Source: CAZWRV01 sp964636325
Lineage (GTDB): Bacteria; Verrucomicrobiota; Lentisphaeria; Victivallales; GWF2-50-93
DNA: 64,000 nucleotides
Assembly: GCA_964636325.1 (NCBI GenBank)
Contig: CAZWRV010000002.1
Location: forward strand, 84,610 to 148,609
Direction of reading: 5' to 3'
Shown piece after piece: positions 42,467 to 52,826 of this stretch. The notes beneath the pieces are model-generated. The model did no database searches. It worked only from the letters and a program-made list of their open reading frames with translations, and was not told the DNA's origin. Numbering within the stretch: the stretch's first letter is position 1; every line of letters starts with the position of its first letter. A program made the translations under genes and the position numbers.

Positions 42467-43270
42467 ATGCCCAAGAACAACAACATCTTAGAGCTGTTCG
42501 CATACGGCATATTGGCGCTGATCCCGCTTGTGGCGGCGGTGGTGATATATTTGATCGTCGTCAAGGCGTACGCCACGCAGAAGGAGGAGATGATAAGGGA
42601 GCTTTCTGCGATCGAGGACTACGACAAGGACGCGGCGCTGCGCGAGGTATCCAAGGAGCTGGACATCCCGTATCCGGTACTGGAGCCGGCTATGACTCCG
42701 GAGCAGATCGAGAAGACCGTCAAGGAGGAGGCTAAAAAGGAGGCGGAGAAGGTCTACGCCGACGAGGCCTTCAACGAGAAGAAATGGAAGATCATCAGCG
42801 AAAACTCCGAGGTCAAGAAGGGCGACAAGGTCTCTGTTTCCCTCAACACCGCGAAAGGTAAGCTTGAAGGCGTATTCAAGGGCTTCGACGGGGTCTACGT
42901 GAACATTGACGACATGAACTACCGGATAGACGACATCGCGGACGAGCAGAGGCACCTTTTCGACCCCGCGGTCGCCGACAAGATTATAAACGAGAAGCTC
43001 AGCTCCCTCAAGGATCGTTTCCACAAGATGAAGAAGGAGTTCGCGGCCCAGAAGTGCGAGGAGCTGCGCATGCAGTATTACCCGAAGAACGGATACCGCA
43101 AGGACGGATCGGACGGATGGCGGCCGCTGAAGGAGATATTCGATTCCGCCATGGCCGCCAAGGAGAGGGAATACGCGAGGGCGAGGAAGATGAAGATACA
43201 TGACATCATGATGAGGCACAGGCTGTTCGGAATATTTGAAATAGAAGTCCCGGCGGAGCTGAAAAAATGA
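42467..43270 (+). CDS. Membrane-anchored protein of unknown function
   Basis: A 267-residue protein with one N-terminal membrane helix (FAYGILALIPLVAAVVIYLIV, residues ~11-31). A long, strongly charged, probably coiled region rich in Lys and Glu follows (EEAKKEAEKVY; SLKDRFHKMKKEFAAQK). A small central segment (KKGDKVSVSLNTAKGKLEGV, then FDGVYVNID) looks like a short SH3-like beta barrel. No family is recognised. The gene sits between MITE copy G and the Opp/Dpp ATPases but has no evident link with them. Confidence 0.7.
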   Translation: MPKNNNILELFAYGILALIPLVAAVVIYLIVVKAYATQKEEMIRELSAIEDYDKDAALREVSKELDIPYPVLEPAMTPEQIEKTVKEEAKKEAEKVYADEAFNEKKWKIISENSEVKKGDKVSVSLNTAKGKLEGVFKGFDGVYVNIDDMNYRIDDIADEQRHLFDPAVADKIINEKLSSLKDRFHKMKKEFAAQKCEELRMQYYPKNGYRKDGSDGWRPLKEIFDSAMAAKEREYARARKMKIHDIMMRHRLFGIFEIEVPAELKK

Positions 43271-43425
43271 GGTTTCCTGATGCGTGGAAAAAAGTTATGT
43301 GGTGAAATGCCGACCCCGGTGAGGGATTTCAGGTTCAGATTTCCGGCGCATGGCTTTGAAAAGCCACAAGCGCAATTCCCACAGTTTTTTGCCCATATCA
43401 GAGGCGCAGACCAGAAAGTCTGAAA

Positions 43426-44415
43426 ATGAAGCTGCTTGAAGTGAAAGATCTTTCGATTGACTTCCAAATGGGGGGGAAGAGGCTGCCCGCCGTCAGCGGC
43501 GTCTCATTCGACGTGGAGAAGGGCGAGGTGCTGGCGCTGGTGGGCGAAAGCGGCTGCGGCAAGAGCGTCACCTGCCTTTCTCTTGCGCGCCTTGTGCCGT
43601 CGCCCCCGGCGATCTACGCCGGCGGAAGCATAAGGTTTTTTGGAGAAAAGGGCGGACTCGATGTCCTCGGGCTGCCCCAGAAAGGGCTCCGCGAATTCCG
43701 CAGGCATTGTATTGCCTATATCTTCCAAGAGCCGTCGGTCTCTCTCAATCCTGTCTTCAGGATCGGCGACCAAATAGCGGAGTCGATCTGCCTCAGGGGC
43801 GGCGCGACGGACGTCAGGGCGGAGGTGGTCTCCCTGCTCGCCCAGGTCGGGATCCCCGAGCCCGAACAGAAGATATCTGCCTATCCCCATGAGCTTAGCG
43901 GCGGGATGCAGCAGCGCGTAATGATCGCGATGGCGCTGGCGAGCAATCCGGGCCTGCTCGTCGCAGACGAGCCGACCACCGCCCTCGACGTGACGATCCA
44001 GGCGCAGATCATTGACCTCCTCCGGCAGATACAGAAGACCTGCGACATGTCGATCATAATGGTCACGCACAACCTGGGGATCGTCTCGGACATGGCCCAC
44101 AGGGTCATCATCATGTATGCCGGTCATACGGTCGAGTCCGCAAGTTCGGACGAGCTGCTGGGCAACCCGGCACACCCGTATACGAAGGCGCTCATGGCGG
44201 CAGTCCCCAGGATAGGACATGAAAAGGAGATGCTGGAGACGATCCCCGGAAGCGTCCCGGCCCCGTCCAACTATCCGGCAGGATGCAGATTCTACGGGCG
44301 CTGCTCCCTCTGCGAGGAACTTGACGGCAGGAGCCGCGAACTCTGCGCGAACACAGTCCCCGAATGGCGGCAGATCAAGGAAGGACACTGGTGCAGATGC
44401 CATTACTCGAAGTGA
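43426..44415 (+). CDS. Oligopeptide/dipeptide ABC transporter ATP-binding protein (OppD/DppD type)
   Basis: A 329-residue ATPase subunit for peptide-type ABC importers. Walker A is GESGCGKSVTCL, the signature is LSGGMQQRVMI, Walker B is LLVADEPTTALD, and the switch His is in IMVTHNLG. The C-terminal oligopeptide-transporter extension (GSVPAPSNYPAGCRFYGRC, later Cys residues) is present and may carry an Fe-S cluster as in relatives. The stop overlaps the start of the second ATPase gene. No permease or binding-protein gene is in the surroundings. Confidence 0.93.
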   Translation: MKLLEVKDLSIDFQMGGKRLPAVSGVSFDVEKGEVLALVGESGCGKSVTCLSLARLVPSPPAIYAGGSIRFFGEKGGLDVLGLPQKGLREFRRHCIAYIFQEPSVSLNPVFRIGDQIAESICLRGGATDVRAEVVSLLAQVGIPEPEQKISAYPHELSGGMQQRVMIAMALASNPGLLVADEPTTALDVTIQAQIIDLLRQIQKTCDMSIIMVTHNLGIVSDMAHRVIIMYAGHTVESASSDELLGNPAHPYTKALMAAVPRIGHEKEMLETIPGSVPAPSNYPAGCRFYGRCSLCEELDGRSRELCANTVPEWRQIKEGHWCRCHYSK

Positions 44416-45383
44416 AGGATCTCAAGGTCTGGTATCCACTGCGCGGTTCGCTGTTCGGGCCGCGGACGTATGTCAAGGCGGTCACGGACGTAAGCTTCAG
44501 TCTCGAAAAGGGCGAGACGCTCGGACTCGTCGGCGAGAGCGGATGCGGCAAAAGCTCGCTCGGAAGGGCAATGCTCATGCTCGAGGACATCACCGGCGGA
44601 AGCGTCCATCTAGAAGGACGCGAAATCTCCGCGCTCAAGGGCGAAACCCTCCGGAAGTCGAGGAAGGATTTCCAGATGATATTCCAGGACCCCTACGGTT
44701 CGCTGAATCCCAGGATGACCGTCCATGCCGCACTGGACGAAGTCCTCAGAGTCCATACCACGCTCGATTCCGGCAGTAGGCTTAAGGAGATCTACAGGCT
44801 GATCGGGATGGTCGGCCTGGACAAGGCTCATATCCACCGCTATCCGCATCAGTTCAGCGGCGGCCAGCGCCAGCGCGTCGGAATCGCCAGAGCGCTCGCG
44901 GTCGGCCCGAAGTTCATCGTTGCGGACGAGCCGGTCTCCGCGCTCGACGTCAGCGTCCAAGCCCAGATCATAAACCTTCTCATGGAAATACAGAAGGAGA
45001 CCGGAATCGCATACCTCTTCATCGCACACGACCTTGCCGTCGTCGAGCATATAAGCGACAGGATCATGGTGATGTATGCGGGGAGGATTGTCGAGAGCGG
45101 AACAAGCCGCGAAGTCGTCAAAACCCCCCTGCACCCATATACGAGGGCGCTCCTCTCCGCGGTCCCGACACTTGACCCCGAGACACGCCGGCAGAGGATC
45201 GTCCTCGACGGAGACGTCCCCTCCCCCGTCAATCCGCCCCCCGGCTGCCCTTTCCACCCCCGATGCCCAGTCGCCGAAGATAAATGCTCCGTCGAGGCGC
45301 CTCCCCTAGCGGAAAACGGGAAATACAGGCTCTGCGCATGCCATTTCCCGGGCAGGGTTGAAAAGAAAGTCCTGAAGGTATAA
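44397..45383 (+). CDS. Oligopeptide/dipeptide ABC transporter ATP-binding protein (OppF/DppF type)
   Basis: The second ATPase of the pair, about 328 residues from ATG 44397 (GTG 44391 is an alternative with better spacing from AAGGAAGG). Walker A GESGCGKSSLGRA, signature FSGGQRQRVGIARAL, Walker B FIVADEPVSALD and the C-terminal GCPFHPRCPVAEDKC extension are clear. It overlaps the upstream gene by 19 bases, so the two are translationally coupled and form the heterodimeric motor. A strong hairpin lies at its stop codon. Confidence 0.93.
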   Translation: MPLLEVKDLKVWYPLRGSLFGPRTYVKAVTDVSFSLEKGETLGLVGESGCGKSSLGRAMLMLEDITGGSVHLEGREISALKGETLRKSRKDFQMIFQDPYGSLNPRMTVHAALDEVLRVHTTLDSGSRLKEIYRLIGMVGLDKAHIHRYPHQFSGGQRQRVGIARALAVGPKFIVADEPVSALDVSVQAQIINLLMEIQKETGIAYLFIAHDLAVVEHISDRIMVMYAGRIVESGTSREVVKTPLHPYTRALLSAVPTLDPETRRQRIVLDGDVPSPVNPPPGCPFHPRCPVAEDKCSVEAPPLAENGKYRLCACHFPGRVEKKVLKV

Positions 45384-45406
45384 ATTTTGCCGCACGCAAA
45401 ATTTAT
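45380..45406 (+). terminator. Hairpin overlapping the stop codon of the ATPase pair
   Basis: ATAAATTTTGC and GCAAAATTTAT form a perfect 11-bp stem with a 5-base loop. It contains the TAA stop of the second ATPase gene. No U-run follows, so it may stabilise the 3' end rather than terminate by itself. Confidence 0.55.
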
Positions 45407-45462
45407 GATATTGAAGAATTATATTGTCGGCAATGATTCATTCAACCAATCGGAGGGCAGAC

Positions 45463-46029
45463 ATGAAAAGACTCCTGCTTTGCGCCGCTCTCGCCGCCGT
45501 TCCTTTAATCGCCGCCATGGCGCAGGATAAAACAGGAGACGAAGCCGATCCTCTCAAGCAGAAGGCCGCGGAGCTTGTCAAGGACAAGGCTTCCAAGGCC
45601 GAAAAGGTCGTCGCCATATACAACTTCGTCCGGGATGAGATAACGCAGATTCCCTCCAAGTTCGGCTGAGGGGGGAAGACATGCATAACGGCGGACCGTG
45701 CGTTCGCCGACAAGAAAGGCGATCAGCAGGCCAGGACTGAACTTCTCGGACATCTCCTCATAGCCGCGGGGGAAAAACCCTATCTGCTCTCCCATGGTTC
45801 CGACAGGGAGACGTATTACATCATCATGCTGAAGATGGCGGACGACGAAATCAAGTCGCTGGAATCCGCCGCCGGCGTCAAGCCCGCCGTAATAAAGATG
45901 GCCGGGAAAAATTTTGTCCCGCTCCAGCTCGAGGCAGACCTGAAGCCCGGCTCGGTCACCGAAAAACTCTACAATTCCGAGACAGGCGCATGGACCGCCA
46001 CTACCGCGCTCCGCAGCTACAAGCCATAA
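45463..46029 (+). pseudogene. Exported transglutaminase-like protein with in-frame TGA
   Basis: ATG 45463 follows GGAGGG and starts a signal peptide (MKRLLLCAALAAVPLIAAMA). The frame is continuous to 46029 apart from one TGA at 45667-45669 (codon 69). Before it stands KVVAIYNFVRDEITQIPSKFG and after it GGKTCITADRAFADKKGDQQ, then ARTELLGHLLIAAGEKPYLL. This is the order seen at the start of a transglutaminase-like domain. The position of the catalytic Cys (GDC in active relatives) reads GDQ, so the protein may be non-catalytic in any case. Trp (TGG) would fit at codon 69, hence a recent nonsense mutation is likely. Recoding is the alternative. Confidence 0.65.
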
Positions 46030-46120
46030 GCTAAAAATAATTGCCACAAGAAGCACAGGAATCACATAATGTTAAACTTGTGCTTTTTGTGGCCATCCAA
46101 GTTTTATGAAAGGGCTGTCG

Positions 46121-49100
46121 ATGAACACACCGTTTCCGCTGAAACCTTCCTTTTGTCGTTCGGCACTCTTCGTCCTCCCAGTCCTCCGTGTCCTCGATGC
46201 CCTCAGATTTCCTGAACTGCGCATTTCGCAGATGGCCGTATTTCCCGCATGTCTCGTCTTTCTATTCCTCGGCGCTTCCGTCCTCTCCGCAGAAGATGCA
46301 GATCCCGCCGGCAAATGCCAGGTGAGCGGCATCGTGAAAGACAAGGATGGGAAACCTCTGAAGGATGTTAGAATTTCAGCCTCCATGAAAAAGCCGGACG
46401 GCTTCGGCTATGACAATGTCGCAGAAACAAGAACTGCCGCCGACGGAAACTTCATCGTTCCAAACCTCCGGGCCGGATCATATCAGTTCTTCTTCTTGTC
46501 CGGGACAAAGATGTCCGCGGAGCTTGAATCGGAAGTCGGCGATGACCTGAACTACATTGATGTCATCCTTAAAGAGTCCGCCACGATCGAAGGGAAGGTT
46601 GTCGACGATGGCGGCAACGGGCTCAAAGGGGCAAGCATAAGCATAATCGGCAATTCTCGGAGCACCCTGAGCGGCGACGACGGAAATTATTCCTTGGCAG
46701 GGATGGTGCCGGGCAATTACTGGTTGATGGCGACGCTCAAAGGATATGCGATGCAAGGTGCCGACCAGGACAAATGGGTTCAAATCACCGACGCCAGGAC
46801 ATACCATCATGACATCAAGCTTGTTCGACCGGGCAGCATCGTTGTCGAACTCGAAGCCGGCGACAAGGATGTCAAAGTTCCCGGAAAGATTTCCATAACG
46901 CTGTCCTCTAATGGAGAAAACTCCACCTCCATTGGGCTGACTCCGGTCGAAGTGAAGGAATCTCTCGCACGTTTCGAGGACATCGCGCCCGGGAAATACA
47001 CCGTTGTCCTGGAAAGCGATGAAGCCGCTAAGCTCAAGGGCGACTTAAACGTCGAGGCAGGCAAGGACGCCAAGATCAAATTCACACTTCCGAAGATCTA
47101 CAGCATCAAGGGGAAAATATTGGACGACAAAGGTGCTCCCCTGCGAGCTGCGTCAATAATGCTTCCCCCCATACAAATCCCTGGCGGCGCGGTCAGCGGC
47201 GGATACGCCTCAAGCGGGGCTGACGGGGCGTTTGAGATAAAAAATCTTGAGGCCGGCGAATACGAGGCCTCTATCCAAAAGGAAGGATTCAGAAAGACCA
47301 AGTTCAAGCTGGCTGCGGGACCGGGAGTAAGTGAACCCGCCATCATAAAACTCGACAAGGGCCTGGCAATAAGCGGTTCCGTCCTGGAGGCGGACGGCAA
47401 GCCTGCCGCCGGAATCAAGATTACGCTTTCAAGTCCTTCATCAAGGGGCTTAAACGCCCAGAACTGGGTGCACATGCAGACAGAAAGCTCCCAGGACGGA
47501 TCGTTCACCTTCGCAGGGCTTTCCGAGGGAGGCTTTAACCTGGCCGTGGCAGATCCGGTGCTGGGATATGAACTGGCGTCGGTCGAGAATGTCGCCGCAG
47601 GGACTGAGGACAGCATAATAACGCTTTCTCCTAAATTCCAGCTCGTAGGATGGGTGGGTGCATCGGACGCACCGCTGAAGGATGTGGAAGTGTCGGCGTC
47701 GATAAGGCGTGGCGGCCAGTTTTTTTTCGGCAGTGGTGCTGAGAACGCGGTGAAGACCGACAAGGACGGGAAGTTCATTCTGTATCTTCGAAACGGCAGC
47801 AAGTTTTCGCTGAAATTCTCCCACCCGGCGTATCTTGAAAAAACAATAAGCTTCGATCCTGCCTCCGGCAGCGGGAAAATACAAGTCAACCTCGACAAAG
47901 GGTGCTCTGTGAGCGGTATGGTCGTCAGGGCAAAGGACAACTCTCCCGTCGAAGGAGTTTTGGTTCAAGCCGGAACCGGACGGATGAGTTTTTTCTCCGG
48001 CGGACAGGACAGGCGTAAAGACAATGCAAAAACCGACAAAAGCGGCAAGTTCAAGCTGGACACGGTTCCTTACGGAATCGTGAAAATTTCCATCTTAAAT
48101 GAAAAGACAAGGCTTCCGCTATTTTCACAAAGCAGGGAGATTATGGCAAACCTGGACAACAATTTGCTCATAACGCTTCCTGAGATGCTCGAAGTCAGCG
48201 GCAGGATCATTGACGCCGACGGCAAGCCGATCCCGCATGCCATGGTCAACATGAACGGCATAGACAACGCCGAGAGCTTCTATAATGCGGACACGGACGG
48301 CGACGGAGCCTTCAAAATCAAGGACGTCCTTCCAGGAAAATATTACGCCACCTTCTTCAGCATGAAAGAGGTTAAAGGCGGCGCATACCAGGCGAATCCG
48401 CTGCAGATCGTGGAGGTCAAGGCGGAAAACGCCGCAGGATTAATCCTTCGCCAGAAAGGCGGAGCTGAAGGGAAAATCCCAGGGACGCTCAAGGTCAACG
48501 GCAAGCCGGTGGAAAGCGGAAACATCATGTTCTTCCCTCGCCGGGAAGGCAGGATGGGCAGGTCTGAAATAATGCAGATCGGAATGGAAATGTCGCAGTC
48601 CGAACTGTCCGCAGACGGTAAATTCGAGGTCAACGGGATGATCCCCGGCAAATATATGTTCCAGGTGTCGGCCGGATATGACGCCGCTGAAGGCATGAAC
48701 CTTATATTTTCCGCCTATGCGATGCAGATCTTCTGCGTAGGCGCCGTTGAAGTGAAGGAAGGGATCAAGTCGCTTGACATCGATCTCAAAGGCGTCGCCG
48801 TCTCCGGAAGGATCGAGGATGTGGAAGGGAAACCGGTCCGGTCGGCGAATATCCAGCTTCAGTCCGTTGAAAAAAGCGTGTTCGGGGGCATGATGGCCGT
48901 CAAGGCGTCGTCGCTGAAGGACGGAAATTTTTACTTCGACTGCGTCGAGCCGGGGAAATACAAGCTCATGGCCGCGAGCGAGGGAAGCGGCCTTCTGACC
49001 AGGGATATTGCAGTGGATAAATCGCCGGTCACCATGGATATTAAGCTGCCCAAGGGCTTCAAGCTTTCCGGGAAGATCGCGGTTCCCGAAGGAGAGGAGC

Positions 49101-49609
49101 CTGCATCCGGCGGATCCAATCCGACGGTCGTCATGGCCTTTTCAAAGGACGGCGAAATGATGGCCGGCATAATGGCCGAGGGGGATTCCTATGCGGTCAA
49201 GCCCGACCTTCCTCAAGGCGAATACGTCGTCTTGGCGGGAAGGATGGACAGCGCGAATGAATCGGCGGTCTTGAAAGTCGAAAAGGACACCGTGCTGGAT
49301 TTCAAACTGGTGCCCGCCGGCAGCCTGGAGCTCCGCCTAAAGTCCGGCAAGATTCCAGTTAAGGACAGAAAGGTCCTGCTGAAGGATCAGGACGGCAAGG
49401 AAGTCATGCAGGTGCCCGAAAACGCCGGCGAATTCCTGGGCTTACTTGTCGGGGAATCCAACACGGTCTCCGACGAGTCCGGTAAAATCTTGATCTCCGG
49501 CCTCAAGCCCGGCGGATATTCCATGGGCCTCGAAGGGTGCAAGATTTCACCGGACCGCTTCGAAATCAGGGCGCTGGAAAAGGCCGAGGTCGAGGCGGCC
49601 ATCGAATAG
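46121..49609 (+). CDS. Large exported protein of ~10 CarboxypepD_reg-like beta-sandwich repeats
   Basis: About 1162 residues. ATG 46121 has AAAGGG six bases upstream; the hydrophobic export segment is FPACLVFLFLGASVLSAED. The mature part consists of roughly ten Ig-like carboxypeptidase regulatory/Cna-B-type repeats. Each opens with a V-S-G-x-V-x-D-x-x-G-K-P-L-x-x-A pattern, for example VSGIVKDKDGKPLKDV, IEGKVVDDGGNGLKGA, IKGKILDDKGAPL, ISGSVLEADGKPAAGI, VSGRIIDADGKPIPHA and VSGRIEDVEGKPVRSA. No enzymatic domain or sortase motif is seen. A surface structural or adhesive role is likely. The gene stands between the broken transglutaminase-like gene and pyrG. Confidence 0.82.
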   Translation: MNTPFPLKPSFCRSALFVLPVLRVLDALRFPELRISQMAVFPACLVFLFLGASVLSAEDADPAGKCQVSGIVKDKDGKPLKDVRISASMKKPDGFGYDNVAETRTAADGNFIVPNLRAGSYQFFFLSGTKMSAELESEVGDDLNYIDVILKESATIEGKVVDDGGNGLKGASISIIGNSRSTLSGDDGNYSLAGMVPGNYWLMATLKGYAMQGADQDKWVQITDARTYHHDIKLVRPGSIVVELEAGDKDVKVPGKISITLSSNGENSTSIGLTPVEVKESLARFEDIAPGKYTVVLESDEAAKLKGDLNVEAGKDAKIKFTLPKIYSIKGKILDDKGAPLRAASIMLPPIQIPGGAVSGGYASSGADGAFEIKNLEAGEYEASIQKEGFRKTKFKLAAGPGVSEPAIIKLDKGLAISGSVLEADGKPAAGIKITLSSPSSRGLNAQNWVHMQTESSQDGSFTFAGLSEGGFNLAVADPVLGYELASVENVAAGTEDSIITLSPKFQLVGWVGASDAPLKDVEVSASIRRGGQFFFGSGAENAVKTDKDGKFILYLRNGSKFSLKFSHPAYLEKTISFDPASGSGKIQVNLDKGCSVSGMVVRAKDNSPVEGVLVQAGTGRMSFFSGGQDRRKDNAKTDKSGKFKLDTVPYGIVKISILNEKTRLPLFSQSREIMANLDNNLLITLPEMLEVSGRIIDADGKPIPHAMVNMNGIDNAESFYNADTDGDGAFKIKDVLPGKYYATFFSMKEVKGGAYQANPLQIVEVKAENAAGLILRQKGGAEGKIPGTLKVNGKPVESGNIMFFPRREGRMGRSEIMQIGMEMSQSELSADGKFEVNGMIPGKYMFQVSAGYDAAEGMNLIFSAYAMQIFCVGAVEVKEGIKSLDIDLKGVAVSGRIEDVEGKPVRSANIQLQSVEKSVFGGMMAVKASSLKDGNFYFDCVEPGKYKLMAASEGSGLLTRDIAVDKSPVTMDIKLPKGFKLSGKIAVPEGEEPASGGSNPTVVMAFSKDGEMMAGIMAEGDSYAVKPDLPQGEYVVLAGRMDSANESAVLKVEKDTVLDFKLVPAGSLELRLKSGKIPVKDRKVLLKDQDGKEVMQVPENAGEFLGLLVGESNTVSDESGKILISGLKPGGYSMGLEGCKISPDRFEIRALEKAEVEAAIE

Positions 49610-50116
49610 GCGTCCGAATCCCCGCGCCGTAAGCCGGAATTTCAACCAAATGGCCGCAGTTGAAAATATGCTATATCATTTAATATTATTATAATAAGGC
49701 AGTTACATATTTTGAAGCTCTCACCTTATGGGTGAAAGCAAGTTCCCGCATATTTTCAACCCGCCAGGGTTGGCCGCATTCGCCATATCTGCTTCGTTAG
49801 CTTCAACTTGCAGTGGTTACCACAGCTGCGTCTTGCTGCCTTGCAGCTACGGCAAATTCGGCCAACTGCGGCGATTAGGTTCAATGTCGGTATCGCAGAG
49901 CGTGGAAGACACGCCGATTAAGTAGGGGCTGGATTTAGCCTGTCCCTGATGTGCAGGCTGAAGCCAGCACATGCTTCACGCAGGCGGACTGAAATATCTT
50001 CGCCGCCCTGCAAGCCAAGATGGCGGGAAACTTTTTATTCCCTCTTTTTTTCTGCGGACTTCAAGTTATGTTTTGCACAGCGCATAGTTTCCCCCGGCAA
50101 TCTGGAGAGTCGACAT
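49610..50116. other. ~500-bp intergenic region with several hairpins upstream of pyrG
   Basis: No gene is supported. It contains an AT-rich stretch (49670-49710), a small TCACC/GGGTGA hairpin near 49735, the hairpin repeat at 49923-49945 shared with 13991-14014, and TGC-GGCT/AGCC-GCA near 49950. The pyrG promoter should lie here. Confidence 0.5.
49923..49945. repeat. Hairpin repeat (copy 2), partner at 13991-14014
   Basis: AGGGGCTGGATTTAGCCTGT matches the first copy at most positions and keeps the inner stem. Confidence 0.5.
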
Positions 50117-51769
<1,653 letters not shown>

Positions 51770-51835
51770 GAATGGCCCAATTCCCAGTCCGAATTAGTAA
51801 AAGTGGGCACAAGTCCAGTTCCAACGGAGTGGATC

Positions 51836-52786
51836 ATGGATTCCTCCCTCGAAAAGTTCCTCTCGTATCTCCGGAACGAGCGGCAGGCGTCGGAGCATAC
51901 TGTCGACAGCTACCGGATGGACATCGCGCAGTTCTCGCAGATTTCGCTGAAGAAGGATGCCGCCGCGGAGGAGGTGCCGTGGAAAAGCACCGACATCTAT
52001 GCGGCAAGGCTGTACGTAGTCGAGCTCGGCAAGCTGGAGCTTTCCAAGACGTCCGTGATGAGGAAGATTTCCTCGCTGCGGTCATTCTACCGATTCCTGG
52101 CAAGGGAGGAGATCGTCCAGGTCAACCCGTTCGCCGGCCTGAGCGCCCCGAAGCGCGAGAAACGCCTCCCGAAATTCATGTCCGTAGAGGAGGTCGGACG
52201 CCTCCTGGACGCTCCGGCGGAATACTGGAGGATGGCGGTGGCGAAGGAAATCGCGAAGGACGCCGCAGGCGCGAAGTTCGCAGAACTGCGGGACAGCGCG
52301 GTTCTCGAGGTCATTTACAGCGGAGGGCTCCGCATCAGCGAGGCTCTCGGCCTCAACATGGCCGACATAGACCTTATCAACGACGTCATGAAGATCCGAG
52401 GCAAGGGCAAGAAGGAGAGGATTGCCGCGCTCGGCGGTCCGGCCGTCCGTGCACTGACATCCTATCTCGAGGCCAGGAACCTCAGAACGGCCGATTCCAG
52501 GCCGGAGTCCCCCGTATTCCTCAACCAGGACGGGGGACGAATCACGGCGCGCTCCTTCCAGCGCTTCTTCAAGCTGTATCTCGCCGCCGCGGGCCTGCCG
52601 TCGGACATGACCCCTCACAAGCTGAGGCATTCGTTCGCGACGCACCTGCTGAACGCCGGCGCGGACCTCCGCAGCGTGCAGGAGCTCCTCGGCCATGCGA
52701 ATCTCAGCACCACCCAGATATACACGCACATCACCTCGGAGCACATGAAGTCAGTCTATTCGAAGGCCCACCCCAGGGCCAAATGA
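51836..52786 (+). CDS. Tyrosine recombinase XerC/XerD
   Basis: A 316-residue tyrosine recombinase of the Xer type. The N-terminal SAM-like DNA-binding domain is LEKFLSYLRNERQASEHTV. The catalytic domain has Arg in GGLRISEAL, Lys in RGKGKKER, HxxR in HKLRHSF, and His and Tyr in LLGHANLSTTQIYTHI. Length and motif spacing are those of host Xer proteins, not phage integrases. ATG 51836 has GGAG at good spacing. XerC versus XerD cannot be decided from one sequence. A dif site was not found in the neighbourhood. Confidence 0.93.
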   Translation: MDSSLEKFLSYLRNERQASEHTVDSYRMDIAQFSQISLKKDAAAEEVPWKSTDIYAARLYVVELGKLELSKTSVMRKISSLRSFYRFLAREEIVQVNPFAGLSAPKREKRLPKFMSVEEVGRLLDAPAEYWRMAVAKEIAKDAAGAKFAELRDSAVLEVIYSGGLRISEALGLNMADIDLINDVMKIRGKGKKERIAALGGPAVRALTSYLEARNLRTADSRPESPVFLNQDGGRITARSFQRFFKLYLAAAGLPSDMTPHKLRHSFATHLLNAGADLRSVQELLGHANLSTTQIYTHITSEHMKSVYSKAHPRAK

Positions 52787-52826
52787 ACGGCCAATCTCGA
52801 AAATAGATTAATTTCGGATTTCCTCA

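Noticed and set aside
45667..45669. Genome-wide reassignment of TGA
   Set aside because: Many other genes in the window end in TGA at exactly the expected length (for example the GH42 and FAD-oxidoreductase genes), so the single internal TGA is local.
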